From positions 682,001 to 746,000 of the forward strand of contig NZ_JADBGB010000001.1 in assembly GCF_015220045.1 (NCBI RefSeq): a DNA stretch of 64,000 bases, in the 5' to 3' direction. The position numbers were made by a program, and so were the translations under genes. Shown in pieces: positions 7,538-17,257 of this stretch. A model generated the notes under the pieces. The model did no database searches. It was not told where the DNA came from and saw only the letters and a program-made list of their open reading frames with translations. Numbering within the stretch: position 1 is the stretch's first letter; every line of letters starts with the position of its first letter. Origin of the DNA: Marivivens aquimaris (lineage in GTDB: Bacteria > Pseudomonadota > Alphaproteobacteria > Rhodobacterales > Rhodobacteraceae).

Positions 7538-9133
7538 TTGTCGCAAGATCAAAGTACAACAGGCCGCAGCGGCCTGATGACAACCGTTGCCGTCGGGGCG
7601 GTCGTGGTTGTCGGCATTCTGGGCGCAATTTTTCTGGCACCGGGAGAGGACACTCCCGAACCGCAAGACCAGGTTGCCGTTGCACAGACGGATACCGAAG
7701 AACCTGCGGAGGTTGTAGCGGAACCTGAGGCTGTGCCGGCAGATGAGCCGGAAGTTGCCGAAGAGCCTGCGGTCGAGCAGCCGCCCGTCGTGGACGCTGC
7801 GCCTGTGGTGGATGACGAGCCCGCGCCCGAGCCTGAAGCAGTTGATGAGCCGGAAGAGCCTGTTGCCGCTCCGGTCGAAACCGATACCGCCGAGGCTCCC
7901 GCAATTGCCGCACCGACCATCGAAGATGTGCGTATCGAGGCCGACGGCATGGGCACCATTGCGGGCCGTTTCACTGCCGGCGGCCGTGTGGATGTGATGC
8001 TGGACGATGTGATCCTGCAATCGCTTGAAACCGATGGTGACGGCAGTTTCTTTGCGTTCTTCACGCTTGAACCGTCCGATCAGCCGCGCCAGCTGTACCT
8101 CGTGGCCGATCCCGAAGGCGAAGCGATCGTTTCCGAGGAAACGGTGCTCATCGGTGCGGACGTGGTCAAGCGCCCGGAGACTGCTGACGAAACCGCTGAG
8201 CCCGCGGAAGAGCAGCAACTCGCACTAGCTGAGGTTAATACGGACCAACCCGAGCGCCCTGCAACGCCGGAGACCGAAACTCCGGTTGAACTTGCGAGTG
8301 ACGAACCCGCTGCGGAAGAGCCTGTAGAGATTGCGGCTGTTGAAGAAGAACCGATCGAAGAGGCTGCCGAGCCTGCCGAGGCCACCCAAGCCGAAGAGCC
8401 TGTGACCGAAGAAAGCACCGAGGTGACCGAAGTCAGCGCTGATGAACCGGCAGCTCCGGCAAACGAAGCGACTGAGGTCGCCGAAGCCTCTGAACCTGCG
8501 GTAACCGAAGAACAGCCGACCGCAGAGCTTGCGGAGGAACAGTCTACCGAGCTCACCGGCGTTGAAGAGGTCGAGGACACGACCTCCGACACCGTTCTGC
8601 TGGCCGACAACGACGGCGTTCGCGTGGTGCAGTCGGGTGACGAGGAGCGCTCGCCTTCGGTGACCGTCGACACCATCACCTACAACGATGAAGGCAACGT
8701 CAGCGTTTCGGGCCGTGCGTCGGGGCAGGCAGGTAATGTACAGCTGTACCTCGACAACAGCCCGCTCGTGTCCGCTCCGATCGAGCAGACTGGCGACTGG
8801 CGCACCGACCTGCCTGAAGTCGAAACGGGCGTCTACACGCTCCGCGCGGACGAAACCGACGAGGCTGGCGAGGTCGTCAGCCGTATCGAAACCCCGTTCA
8901 AGCGCGAAGACCCTACCGATATCGCCACCGCGATTGGAGTGGACCAATCCGACGACGGCATCTCGGTCAAAGTCGTACAGCCGGGCAACTCGCTTTGGCG
9001 GATCGCCCGTGCGGCCTATGGCGACGGCGTGAAATACGTCTACGTTTTCGAGGCGAACAAAGACCTGATCCGCGATCCGGATCTGATCTACCCCGGTCAG
9101 GTGTTCGTCCTGCCGGAACTCGAACAAGAGTAA
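7538..9133 (+). CDS. Membrane-anchored acidic protein with C-terminal LysM domain
   Basis: About 531 residues. A single membrane helix (about 13-35) follows a short cytoplasmic tail. Then come a long Glu/Pro/Ala-rich acidic segment, a compact domain near 130-210, a second acidic segment (about 215-345), an Ig-like domain and a C-terminal LysM (VQPGNSLWRIARAAYGDG, about 479-528) that should bind peptidoglycan. The acidic linkers may span the periplasm. No ATG fits: TTG at 7538 with the GGGAAGGGA site 7 bases before it is the best start; TTG at 7517 is the alternative. Similar proteins are common in Rhodobacteraceae, but a function is not established. Transcribed from its own promoter; a hairpin at 9147 separates it from the ABC gene. 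Confidence 0.85.
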   Translation: MSQDQSTTGRSGLMTTVAVGAVVVVGILGAIFLAPGEDTPEPQDQVAVAQTDTEEPAEVVAEPEAVPADEPEVAEEPAVEQPPVVDAAPVVDDEPAPEPEAVDEPEEPVAAPVETDTAEAPAIAAPTIEDVRIEADGMGTIAGRFTAGGRVDVMLDDVILQSLETDGDGSFFAFFTLEPSDQPRQLYLVADPEGEAIVSEETVLIGADVVKRPETADETAEPAEEQQLALAEVNTDQPERPATPETETPVELASDEPAAEEPVEIAAVEEEPIEEAAEPAEATQAEEPVTEESTEVTEVSADEPAAPANEATEVAEASEPAVTEEQPTAELAEEQSTELTGVEEVEDTTSDTVLLADNDGVRVVQSGDEERSPSVTVDTITYNDEGNVSVSGRASGQAGNVQLYLDNSPLVSAPIEQTGDWRTDLPEVETGVYTLRADETDEAGEVVSRIETPFKREDPTDIATAIGVDQSDDGISVKVVQPGNSLWRIARAAYGDGVKYVYVFEANKDLIRDPDLIYPGQVFVLPELEQE

Positions 9134-9146
9134 GTCTGGTCTTCCC

Positions 9147-9175
9147 CTACCGGCGCGCCTAGGGTGCGCCGGTAG
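9147..9175 (+). terminator. GC-rich hairpin between LysM and ABC genes
   Basis: Perfect 10-bp stem (9147-9156 with 9166-9175) and 9-base loop, 14 bases after the LysM stop and ending 6 bases before the next ribosome site. No T-run follows, so it may be an mRNA processing or stability structure and not a true terminator. Confidence 0.5.
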
Positions 9176-9189
9176 CCACGGGAGTCTTG

Positions 9190-11010
9190 ATGCAACGTCT
9201 TCAAAAAACCGACGCCAATCTGAGTGGAGAGCCCATCGAAGGCTGGTCCATCATCCGCCGCGTCGCGCCTTATCTCTGGCCCAAAGACAATCTGAACTTC
9301 CGTATCCGCGTGGTCGCGGCGCTGTTCGTGCTGCTCTTGGCCAAGTTGATCGCTGTCGGCTCCCCGATCCTTTATAAACAGGCTGTTGATGCACTTGCCC
9401 CTGAAGGCGCGGCGGGCGGCACCTTCCTTGCGCTTGGCGCGGTCGGTCTGACGCTCGCCTATGGCCTCGCGCGGCTCGGCGACACCGGTTTCCAGCAGCT
9501 GCGTAGCGTGATTTTCGCGAAGGTCGGGCAGGGTGCATTGCGCAAGCTCGCCATCGAGACCTTCACCCACATCCACCGCCTGTCGATGCGCTATCACATC
9601 ACACGCAAGACGGGAGGGCTCAGCCGCATCATCGAACGCGGGGTGAAGGGTGTCGACTTCCTGCTGCGCACCATCCTCTTCAGCCTCGGGCCGCTTGTCC
9701 TGCAACTGATCCTGATCGGCATCGCACTGATGGCGTTCTTCGACGTCTGGTATCTCGTCGTCGTAGCGATCACGATTGCGCTCTATGTGGCCTTCACGTT
9801 CTCAGTCACCGAGTGGCGCGTAAAAATCCGCCGCGAGATGAACAAGCAGGACACCGATGCGAACCAGAAGGCCATCGACAGCCTGCTGAACTTCGAGACC
9901 GTGAAGTACTTCGGCGCGGAGACGTGGGAAGCCAATCGTTACGACCGTTCGATGGAGCGCTACGCCGCCGCTGCTGTGCGCACCACCAACTCGCTGGCAC
10001 TGCTGAACTTCGGGCAGGGACTGATTATCACGGGCGGCCTTGTTGCCGTCATGGTGATGGCGGCTGTCGGCGTGCGGAACGGCTCGCTCACCGTTGGCGA
10101 TTTCGTCATGGTGAACACCTACATGATCCAGATCACCATGCCGCTCAATTTTCTCGGCACGGTTTACCGCGAGATCCGTCAGGCGCTGATCGATATGGGC
10201 GATATGTTTGGCCTCCTCGATATGCCGCCCGAGATTACGGACAAGCCGAACGCTTCCCTGTTGCACGTGCGCGGCGGTGAGCTGACGTTCGAGGATGTTC
10301 ACTTCGCTTACGAGCCGGAGCGTCCTGTTCTGAAAGGCATTTCTCTGACCGTACCAGCGGGGAAAACCGTTGCGATCGTCGGCTCGTCCGGCTCCGGTAA
10401 ATCGACCATCGGACGTCTGTTGTTCCGTTTCTACGACGTCACTGGCGGCGCGATCCGCATCGACGGACAGGACCTGCGCGACGTGACGCAGGACAGTCTG
10501 CATCAGATGATCGGCGTGGTCCCGCAGGACACGGTGCTGTTCAACGACTCCATCCGCTACAACATCGCCTACGGCAATCCCGAAGCGTCCGAGGACGAGG
10601 TCATCGCCGCCGCCCGCGCAGCCAAGATCCATGACTTCGTGATGAGCCTTCCACGTGGATACGACACTGAAGTCGGTGAGCGCGGCCTGAAGCTGTCGGG
10701 CGGCGAAAAGCAGCGTGTAGGCATCGCCCGCACGATCCTGAAAAACCCGCCGATCCTGCTGCTGGACGAGGCAACTTCGGCGCTCGACACGGATACGGAG
10801 CGGTACATCCAGGCGCAGCTTCAGGAAATGGGCGAAGGGCGGACTGTGATCACTATCGCACACCGACTGAGCACAATTGCAGAGGCCGACGAGATTATCG
10901 TGCTCGAACATGGTGAAATCGTTGAAAAAGGCCGTCATGAAGCGCTTCTCTCACGAGGAGGGCGCTATGCGCAGCTCTGGAGAAAACAGGCATCGGAGGA
11001 CGCCGCCTGA
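9190..11010 (+). CDS. ABC transporter, Atm1/HMT1-like half exporter
   Basis: 606 residues, a six-helix membrane domain (about 40-330) fused to an ATPase domain. Walker A GSSGSGKST is near 398, signature LSGGEKQRVGIARTIL near 503 and Walker B LLLDEATSALD near 522. The coupling segment NFETVKYFGAETWEANRYD and the VNTYMIQITMPLNFLGTVYRE helix are characteristic of Atm1-type exporters, which move glutathione-linked sulfur or heavy-metal conjugates out of the mitochondrial matrix or bacterial cytoplasm. It would work as a homodimer in the inner membrane. Starts at the ATG 9190 behind GGGAG; the in-frame TTG just before it is ignored. Substrate is inferred from family only. Confidence 0.9.
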   Translation: MQRLQKTDANLSGEPIEGWSIIRRVAPYLWPKDNLNFRIRVVAALFVLLLAKLIAVGSPILYKQAVDALAPEGAAGGTFLALGAVGLTLAYGLARLGDTGFQQLRSVIFAKVGQGALRKLAIETFTHIHRLSMRYHITRKTGGLSRIIERGVKGVDFLLRTILFSLGPLVLQLILIGIALMAFFDVWYLVVVAITIALYVAFTFSVTEWRVKIRREMNKQDTDANQKAIDSLLNFETVKYFGAETWEANRYDRSMERYAAAAVRTTNSLALLNFGQGLIITGGLVAVMVMAAVGVRNGSLTVGDFVMVNTYMIQITMPLNFLGTVYREIRQALIDMGDMFGLLDMPPEITDKPNASLLHVRGGELTFEDVHFAYEPERPVLKGISLTVPAGKTVAIVGSSGSGKSTIGRLLFRFYDVTGGAIRIDGQDLRDVTQDSLHQMIGVVPQDTVLFNDSIRYNIAYGNPEASEDEVIAAARAAKIHDFVMSLPRGYDTEVGERGLKLSGGEKQRVGIARTILKNPPILLLDEATSALDTDTERYIQAQLQEMGEGRTVITIAHRLSTIAEADEIIVLEHGEIVEKGRHEALLSRGGRYAQLWRKQASEDAA

Positions 11011-11077
11011 TTGCGCCGCAGCGCAGCAAGGCCTAGACAGACTGCATTGAGATAAAATGTCGCAGTTTGGATAGATA

Positions 11078-12271
11078 ATGCAACCTTCATTAGCCCGCGC
11101 CGCATTCGTGCTTGGCCTCCTGTCATTGGTCGGTCCATTCGCGATCGACATGTTCCTTCCTGCGCTTCCGACGATCGCTGCCGAACTTGGTGTGACCGAG
11201 GCCGAAGCGCAGATCACCCTCGTTGCCTACTTCGTCACGTTCGGCGTGGCGCAGCTCATCTACGGTCCGTGGGCCGACCAAGCGGGCCGTAAGGTGCCGC
11301 TTTACGTCGGTCTGGCCATCTTCCTGCTGGCTTCGGTCGGCTGTGCGCTGTCGAACGATCTGACGTCGCTCGCCATTTCGCGCGCGCTTCAGGGCTTTGG
11401 CGCTGCGTCCTTCGGCGTCATTCCCCGCGCGATCATCCGCGACATGCACACCGGTCCCCAAGCAACCAAGCTGATGTCCATGGTCATGCTGGTCATCGCG
11501 GTGTCCCCGATGCTCGCGCCTCTCGCAGGTAGCGGCGTTCTCGCGTTCGGTGAATGGCGTGATGTGTTTTGGGTGCTGGCGGGTGTCACCATCCTCAGCA
11601 TTTGCGCGCTGCACTTCATGCAGCCCGAGACGCTGCCGAAAGAGCGCCGGATGCCGTTCCGTGTTGCCTCGCTCGGCCGTGCGGCCAAGGTGCTGGTCCG
11701 TGACCCGCGTTTCATGGGCCTGACCTTCATCGGCGCGTTCGGTTTCAGCAGCTTCTTCATCTTCATCGCCAGCGCGTCGTTCGTTTACACCAACCAGTTC
11801 GGCCTGACGGAAACCCAGTTCTCGCTGGCTTTCGCGGCCAATGCGCTGGGTTTCTTCGGCACCTCGCAGATCGCGGGTCCGCTGGGTGCGCGTCTGGGGG
11901 CAGAGCGCCTGATCCGCTACGGTGTGATGGTTTTTGCGACCTTCACCATCGGTCTGGCACTCGTAACGCTGGCTTTTGGCGGTCACCTCGTCGTCATCAT
12001 GGCGATGCTGATCGGCGCCAATGCCGGCCTTGGTGTCGTCATTCCGTCGAGCATGGTTCTTGCGCTTGATGACCACGGGGAGATTGCCGGCATGGCCTCC
12101 TCGCTCGGCGGTGCATCGCAGATGATCACTGGCGCCGTTATGGTCGCGATCATGGGGCCGTTCTTTGATGGCACTGCCACGCCGATGGTCGTCGCGATTG
12201 GTTTCTGCGGTGCGATCTGCCTGACGCTGACCCTGCTGACGGTCCGTGCGCCGCGTGTCGGCTTCGCATAA
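11078..12271 (+). CDS. MFS drug exporter, Bcr/CflA (DHA1) type
   Basis: 397 residues with about twelve hydrophobic helices. The N-terminal PFAIDMFLPALPTIAAELG and the loop motif A form YGPWADQAGRKVPL are typical of Bcr/CflA/EmrD proton-driven drug exporters of the inner membrane. The motif C-like segment VIAVSPMLAPLAGS in helix 5 also fits. Sits 67 bases after the ABC gene on the same strand; co-transcription is possible, but the ribosome site is weak and spacing allows a separate promoter. Ends at a strong terminator. Substrates unknown. Confidence 0.88.
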   Translation: MQPSLARAAFVLGLLSLVGPFAIDMFLPALPTIAAELGVTEAEAQITLVAYFVTFGVAQLIYGPWADQAGRKVPLYVGLAIFLLASVGCALSNDLTSLAISRALQGFGAASFGVIPRAIIRDMHTGPQATKLMSMVMLVIAVSPMLAPLAGSGVLAFGEWRDVFWVLAGVTILSICALHFMQPETLPKERRMPFRVASLGRAAKVLVRDPRFMGLTFIGAFGFSSFFIFIASASFVYTNQFGLTETQFSLAFAANALGFFGTSQIAGPLGARLGAERLIRYGVMVFATFTIGLALVTLAFGGHLVVIMAMLIGANAGLGVVIPSSMVLALDDHGEIAGMASSLGGASQMITGAVMVAIMGPFFDGTATPMVVAIGFCGAICLTLTLLTVRAPRVGFA

Positions 12272-12293
12272 AAGAACGCGATACGTTTAACTG

Positions 12294-12325
12294 AAAAGGC
12301 CACCCCGCGGGGTGGCCTTTTTATT
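12294..12325. terminator. Bidirectional terminator between MFS and RND genes
   Basis: Stem of 12-13 bp (12294-12306 with 12309-12321) flanked by A and T runs. Serves the MFS gene on + and touches the stop of the RND permease gene on -. Confidence 0.9.
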
Positions 12326-15300
12326 ATTCTGCCGCCCTCAGGTGCGGTTTCGGCGTGCTCACGGCCGCCGGAGGATCGGTCCAGATGAGGTCAGTGGACG
12401 CCTCATCCTTCGCCCACTTCCGCAGTGACCGTGCCAGGCGCGAACGCTGACCCGAACGGGCGAAGACAGCGGCAAGCGCCCGAGCAACCCACACGCGCAG
12501 CGCCAGCATGGCAGGTGTAAAGATCAGCGTCAGGACCGTCGCGATACCGAGGCCGAAGACGACTGCGGTTGCAAGCTGCTTCCACCAGAGCGCGGTCGGG
12601 CTGTCGATGGAATACCCCCCGTTGATGAAGTCGAGGCTGAGGCCGAACATCATCGGCGCAAGGCCCGCCATAGTGGTGATCGTCGTCAGCAGCACGGGGC
12701 GGATACGGTCCTGCGCGGTGCGCACAATCGCCTCCAGCTTCGGCATGTAGCGCGTGTATTCCTGATAGGTGTCGATCAGAACGATGTTGTTGTTTACCAC
12801 GATCCCCGCCAGTGCGACGATGCCAGTACCAGTCATGATGATCGAGAAAGCCTGATCCATAACCAGCATCCCAACCAGCACACCGGCGGTCGACAGGATG
12901 ACCGCGAGCAGCACCAGCACCGAGTTGTAGAAGCTGTTGAACTGGGCGAGCAGGATGATGAACATCAGGACCAGCGCACCGGCGAAGGCGGTTTGCAGGA
13001 AGGCTTGGCTTTCTTCCTGATCGGCCATGTCGCCGGCCCATTCGAAACTTACCGAAGCGGGCAGGTTGCCGTCCGTCAGTAGCCACTCTTCGAGCGCGGT
13101 GATACGTTCGTTGCCGTTGACGACAGCGCGCGTGAGTTCACCGCGGTCGATCATGCGCTGCTGCTCGGCAGTCAGTGCATCTTCGGCGATGTAGGTCTTT
13201 TCTTCGGTTTCGACGTTGGTCAGCACGACCATCCCGTCAGTGACGCCAGCCTTCAGATCGAAGTAGCGTTTCTGGTCGATCCGGTCGATCTGTGCGAGCT
13301 TTGGCACGGGCTGCCGCGTGATGAAGTTCGACAGCGGAACCAAGCCGTTTTGCGTGCGAACCTTCAGGCTGTCGAGCGTCGCAAGGACACGGTCTTCTTC
13401 GGGCAGGCGCACACGAATTTCGATCTCTTCGTCAGAGCTATCGACCCGCATCGTGTCGAGCAGAATGCCGCGCGTGACGAGTTGCACCATCGCGCCAACA
13501 GTGGCGACGTCGGCGCCGTAGCGACCTGCCTTCTCGACATCGACATTGATCTCCCAGTCGATCCCGGGGAGGGGGCGGCTGTCCTCGATCTGGGTGAGGG
13601 CAGGCATCGTCTCCATGTGCGCGCGGGCCGCAGCGGTGGCTGCCAGCAGGTCGTCCCAGTCGTCGGACTTGAGGCGCAGGTTCACCGGCTTGGCCGACGC
13701 AGGGCCCATAGCAAGGCTCAACGTTTCCGTGCGGATACCCGGCAGCTGATCAAGGCGCGACTGCAGGTTGGCCATGACAGCATTGCCGTCGAGTTCTTCC
13801 AGCGGAATGTCGTTTGCGATGGCATAGGCCGGACGGTCGTCCCACGGGATCAGTTCAAGCTGAAGCTGACCGATGGCGTCACGCGGGCTTTCGGCACCGG
13901 CCGTGTTCGCGTTGAGGCCGCCAGCGCCGGAGAAAGCAAAGACCGACTCGATGCCGGGCGTGCTTAGGGCGATATCCTCTGCCTGCGCGACGAGGGCGTC
14001 TTTTTCAGCGAGGCTGAGGTTACCGCGCGCCTGCACGTAGACGATGGATTGCTCCGGTTCGGTTTCGGTAAAGAATTCGACCCCGTTGTTGTTCTTGCCG
14101 AAGTAATCGAAGACCACGACCACGAAGCCGATGATCGCCACGATGGTGATGATCGGCATCACGGGGTTATTCGTGATCGCCCACATGAACCAGCCGAACG
14201 GCGAGCGGCGATAGCTGGTGTCGACGCGCTTGGCCTTACGTTGGTACTTCAGCGACCCCATCGTGATCGACATGGCCGCCGAAGCGACGCAGAAGATCAG
14301 GAAGCCGAGCATGAAGCTCTGTTGTCCGATTAGCGCGGGGTTCACGGCCGAAAGTGCCCCTGCGAGCATCGCTGCGACAGCAGTCAGCCACATCACCGCG
14401 CGAATGATCCACGGCAGCTTGCGCAAGCGGTCGGAGGCGTGTCCGAAGCTGCGGCTGATACGGCCAAGAACACCGCCCAGTACGGGCATGAAAATCAACG
14501 CGACGACCAGCGAAGCCGACAGAACGAAGATCAGCGTGACGGGCAGCATCCCCATGAACTGACCAGGGACGCCGGGCCAGAAAAGCATGGGAAGGAACGC
14601 GCAAAGCGTGGTCGCGGTCGAGGAGATGACTGGCCAGAACATGCGCTTGGCTGCCTCGGTGTAGGCGTGCATGGGGCCGAGGCCTTCGTCGATGCGCTTG
14701 TCGGCGTATTCCACGACTACGATGGCGCCGTCGACGAGCATACCGACCGCGAGGATCAGGCCGAACATCACGATGTTCGAGATTGTCACGTCCATCGCGC
14801 CGAGCAGCAGGAAGGTCAGCAGGAACGACGTCGGGATCGAGAAGCCGACGAGCAGGGCGGAGCGGGTGCCGAGCGAAGCGAGCACCACGATCATCACCAG
14901 CGCGATCGCCGTCAGAACTGAGCCTTCAAGCTGTTTGACCATCGAATCCACGGTGCGGCTCTGGTCGTTCGAGGTGCTGACCTGGATCGCTGCGCGGAGG
15001 TCTTCGGGCCAGTTTGCACGGGCTTCCTCGACGGTTTCGCGGATCAGTGTCGCGGTGTCGATAAGGTTGTAGCCGCGGGCTTTTACAACCTGCAAAGCGA
15101 CCGTTTTTACGCCGTTGAAGCGGGCGGTACTTTCGGCGTCTTCGAACGTCAGACGGATCGTGGCGAGGTCACCGAGCGTAACAACGCGGTCGCCGTTCGT
15201 CTTGACCGGCAGGTCGTAGATGTCGGAGGGCGTGTCGAAGGACGAGGGGATCTTGACCGCGAAATTACCCTGATCGGTTTCGACTTCACCCGCTGCGATC

Positions 15301-15935
15301 AGCAGGTTGTTCTGGGTGACCACGTTGATGAGCTCGCCAGCCGTGACGTTGTACGCCTCAAGGCGCAGCGGATCTATTTCAACCTCTAGCATCTCGTCAC
15401 GCTGACCGCTCAGATCGGCGGACAGGACGGCGTCAATACCTTCAACTTCTTCCTGCAAGTCTTTGGCGACGTTGATCAAAGTGCGCTCCGGCACGTTGCC
15501 GGTGAGGCTCACGATGATGATCGGGAATTCGGAGAAGTTGATCTCGTTGATCGAGTAGTTGTCGGCACCAGCGGGGAACTTGCCCTCGACGCTGTTCATC
15601 GCGTCGCGGACGTCGGCCATTGTCTTGGTCTTGTCCCAACCGAATTCGAATTCCAGCGCGACACCGGCATAACCTTCGGCGGCGTTGGAGGTCATCTTTT
15701 TCAGCCCGTCGAGGTCACCGAGTTCGGTTTCCATCGGCTTGACCAGCAGCGTTTCGGAGTCGGCTGCGGAAATGCCGGGGAAGGGCACTGACACGAAGAG
15801 CGCCGGAATTTCGATATCCGGTTCGCCTTCTTTCGGGAGCGAGGTGTAAGCGCCCCATCCTGCCACGATAGAAAGCAGGATGAAGAGGATCACCATGCGG
15901 GCCCGTGACGCGGCCCAGTCGATCATTCCGGTCAT
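12324..15935 (-). CDS. RND efflux permease subunit (AcrB family)
   Basis: 1203 residues, longer than the ~1040 of AcrB; the extra length sits mainly in the middle around helices 6-7 (about 510-610). Two repeats of helix plus large periplasmic domain are visible. The helix 4 motif reads GMLVDGAIVVVEYADK: one of the two AcrB proton-relay aspartates (407/408) is Gly here, and the helix 10 segment is GIVVNNNIVLID without the AcrB lysine, as in several non-AcrB RND branches. It pumps compounds from the inner membrane or periplasm with proton antiport. Its ATG overlaps the adaptor stop by 4 bases; no TolC-type channel gene is nearby, so it presumably borrows one. Substrate unknown. Confidence 0.92.
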   Translation of the reverse strand: MTGMIDWAASRARMVILFILLSIVAGWGAYTSLPKEGEPDIEIPALFVSVPFPGISAADSETLLVKPMETELGDLDGLKKMTSNAAEGYAGVALEFEFGWDKTKTMADVRDAMNSVEGKFPAGADNYSINEINFSEFPIIIVSLTGNVPERTLINVAKDLQEEVEGIDAVLSADLSGQRDEMLEVEIDPLRLEAYNVTAGELINVVTQNNLLIAAGEVETDQGNFAVKIPSSFDTPSDIYDLPVKTNGDRVVTLGDLATIRLTFEDAESTARFNGVKTVALQVVKARGYNLIDTATLIRETVEEARANWPEDLRAAIQVSTSNDQSRTVDSMVKQLEGSVLTAIALVMIVVLASLGTRSALLVGFSIPTSFLLTFLLLGAMDVTISNIVMFGLILAVGMLVDGAIVVVEYADKRIDEGLGPMHAYTEAAKRMFWPVISSTATTLCAFLPMLFWPGVPGQFMGMLPVTLIFVLSASLVVALIFMPVLGGVLGRISRSFGHASDRLRKLPWIIRAVMWLTAVAAMLAGALSAVNPALIGQQSFMLGFLIFCVASAAMSITMGSLKYQRKAKRVDTSYRRSPFGWFMWAITNNPVMPIITIVAIIGFVVVVFDYFGKNNNGVEFFTETEPEQSIVYVQARGNLSLAEKDALVAQAEDIALSTPGIESVFAFSGAGGLNANTAGAESPRDAIGQLQLELIPWDDRPAYAIANDIPLEELDGNAVMANLQSRLDQLPGIRTETLSLAMGPASAKPVNLRLKSDDWDDLLAATAAARAHMETMPALTQIEDSRPLPGIDWEINVDVEKAGRYGADVATVGAMVQLVTRGILLDTMRVDSSDEEIEIRVRLPEEDRVLATLDSLKVRTQNGLVPLSNFITRQPVPKLAQIDRIDQKRYFDLKAGVTDGMVVLTNVETEEKTYIAEDALTAEQQRMIDRGELTRAVVNGNERITALEEWLLTDGNLPASVSFEWAGDMADQEESQAFLQTAFAGALVLMFIILLAQFNSFYNSVLVLLAVILSTAGVLVGMLVMDQAFSIIMTGTGIVALAGIVVNNNIVLIDTYQEYTRYMPKLEAIVRTAQDRIRPVLLTTITTMAGLAPMMFGLSLDFINGGYSIDSPTALWWKQLATAVVFGLGIATVLTLIFTPAMLALRVWVARALAAVFARSGQRSRLARSLRKWAKDEASTDLIWTDPPAAVSTPKPHLRAAE

Positions 15936-17026
15936 AACGCATCCTCACGGAAGGTCGGTGCTACGGTGACGCCTTCAACAACATATTCCTGACCGACGAC
16001 GATGATGTCGGCCTCGGGTTCGAGGCCCGCAACCCAGATACCGTCGATGGTATCGCGCACGGCCTCGACCGGAGCGAACTCTACCACGTTTTCGGCTGTG
16101 AGGATACGCAGGCCCAGAATGCCATCATCGTTGAGCGTGAGCGCGGATTGGGGAACGAGGTGCGCCTCACGTCCGTCGGTGGCGATCATGATCTCCGCTG
16201 TCTGGCCGTCGCGGATCGACAGGTCGGCGTTCGGAACCTCGATTTCCACACGGAAGGTGCGGGTGGTCGCATCTGCGGAGCGGGCGATGAAGTTCACGCG
16301 TCCTTCGGTTGTCAGGCCCGAAGCGAGCTCTGCCGAAGCGCGCGAACCGATCTGTACCTGCTCGACCTCGGTTTCGGGCAGGAAGCCCACAAGCTTGATC
16401 GGGTCGAGCTGGATGATCGTTGCGCATTCGCCGCCGGTGCTGAGGAGGGTGCCCAGCTCTGCGGTGTCGGTTTCCAGCAGGCCGCCGAAGGGGGCGGTGA
16501 TTTCGGTGTTGCGGATGTCGCGCTCTGCGTTGTCCAGCGCAGCGCGCGCGGCAGACACGGCGGCTTCGGCGCCGCGGAGGCGTGTTTCCGAAGCGTAGCC
16601 TTCGGTGTTCAGCTTCTCTGCGGCGGATAGGCTTAGCTCGGCTTCACTCAGCGCGGCTTCTGCTTGGGCAAGCGACGCCTCGCGGGAGGCCATGTCAATG
16701 CGGCAAAGGACGTCGCCTTCGTTGACATAAGCACCCTTGCGCAGCGGATCGGAGACGACCTGACCGGCGGTTTGCGCTCGAACCGTGACCTGCCGTGCGG
16801 CTTCGGTCTGGCCGCGCAGGATCACGGCATTGTCAATCGCCTCGGCCACGGAATGCTGTACGACAACGCGAATGAGGCTCGGCGCCTCAGTGGTTTCAAT
16901 GACCTCGGTTTCCGCTTCGTCCGGTTCTTCGACTTGGGCGAAGGCCAGAAGTTGGTCGCGCTCCGCAATTGCGAAGTAAAGAGCAGCTGTCACCAACGCC
17001 GATGTCATCAGCGGTAAAATACGCAT
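15932..17026 (-). CDS. RND periplasmic adaptor (membrane fusion protein)
   Basis: 364 residues. N-terminal signal/anchor (MRILPLMTSALVTAALYFAI), then lipoyl-like half motifs (TVRAQTAGQVVSDPLRKGAYV and ITAPFGGLL), a helical hairpin rich in Ala/Glu (about 115-175), and the beta-barrel region. It links the RND pump to an outer-membrane channel. Start chosen at the ATG 17026 with GGGGGA 7 bases upstream; a longer frame to 17077 lacks a ribosome site and would put 17 residues before the signal peptide. First gene of the two-gene operon; a palindrome at 17101 lies in its upstream region. Confidence 0.92.
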   Translation of the reverse strand: MRILPLMTSALVTAALYFAIAERDQLLAFAQVEEPDEAETEVIETTEAPSLIRVVVQHSVAEAIDNAVILRGQTEAARQVTVRAQTAGQVVSDPLRKGAYVNEGDVLCRIDMASREASLAQAEAALSEAELSLSAAEKLNTEGYASETRLRGAEAAVSAARAALDNAERDIRNTEITAPFGGLLETDTAELGTLLSTGGECATIIQLDPIKLVGFLPETEVEQVQIGSRASAELASGLTTEGRVNFIARSADATTRTFRVEIEVPNADLSIRDGQTAEIMIATDGREAHLVPQSALTLNDDGILGLRILTAENVVEFAPVEAVRDTIDGIWVAGLEPEADIIVVGQEYVVEGVTVAPTFREDAL

Positions 17027-17100
17027 TCGTGTTCCCCCAAAGGCCTTTGATGGCTGTTCCCAGCCGCATACCCGCAACGGGCTTAGTCCGTATAGTTTTC

Positions 17101-17111
17101 TTTACGGTAAA
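17101..17111. promoter_or_regulatory. Perfect 11-bp palindrome upstream of RND operon
   Basis: TTTACGGTAAA lies 75 bases before the adaptor start in the 231-base divergent region shared with the YfgM-like gene. Placement fits a repressor operator, but no regulator gene is adjacent and the site is short. Confidence 0.3.
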
Positions 17112-17257
17112 CAGGCCCGTTCAGATTAAATTCCACGCAAAGTTGCTGCAAGGCAGCATTCCCCGACCTTTCCGTAGGGCTTGGCAATTGCGCCCGCTTC
17201 ACGATAAGACGTTGACCGAATTGAAAGTGACAGGCGGGCCGACCGTCGGAAGGCGAA

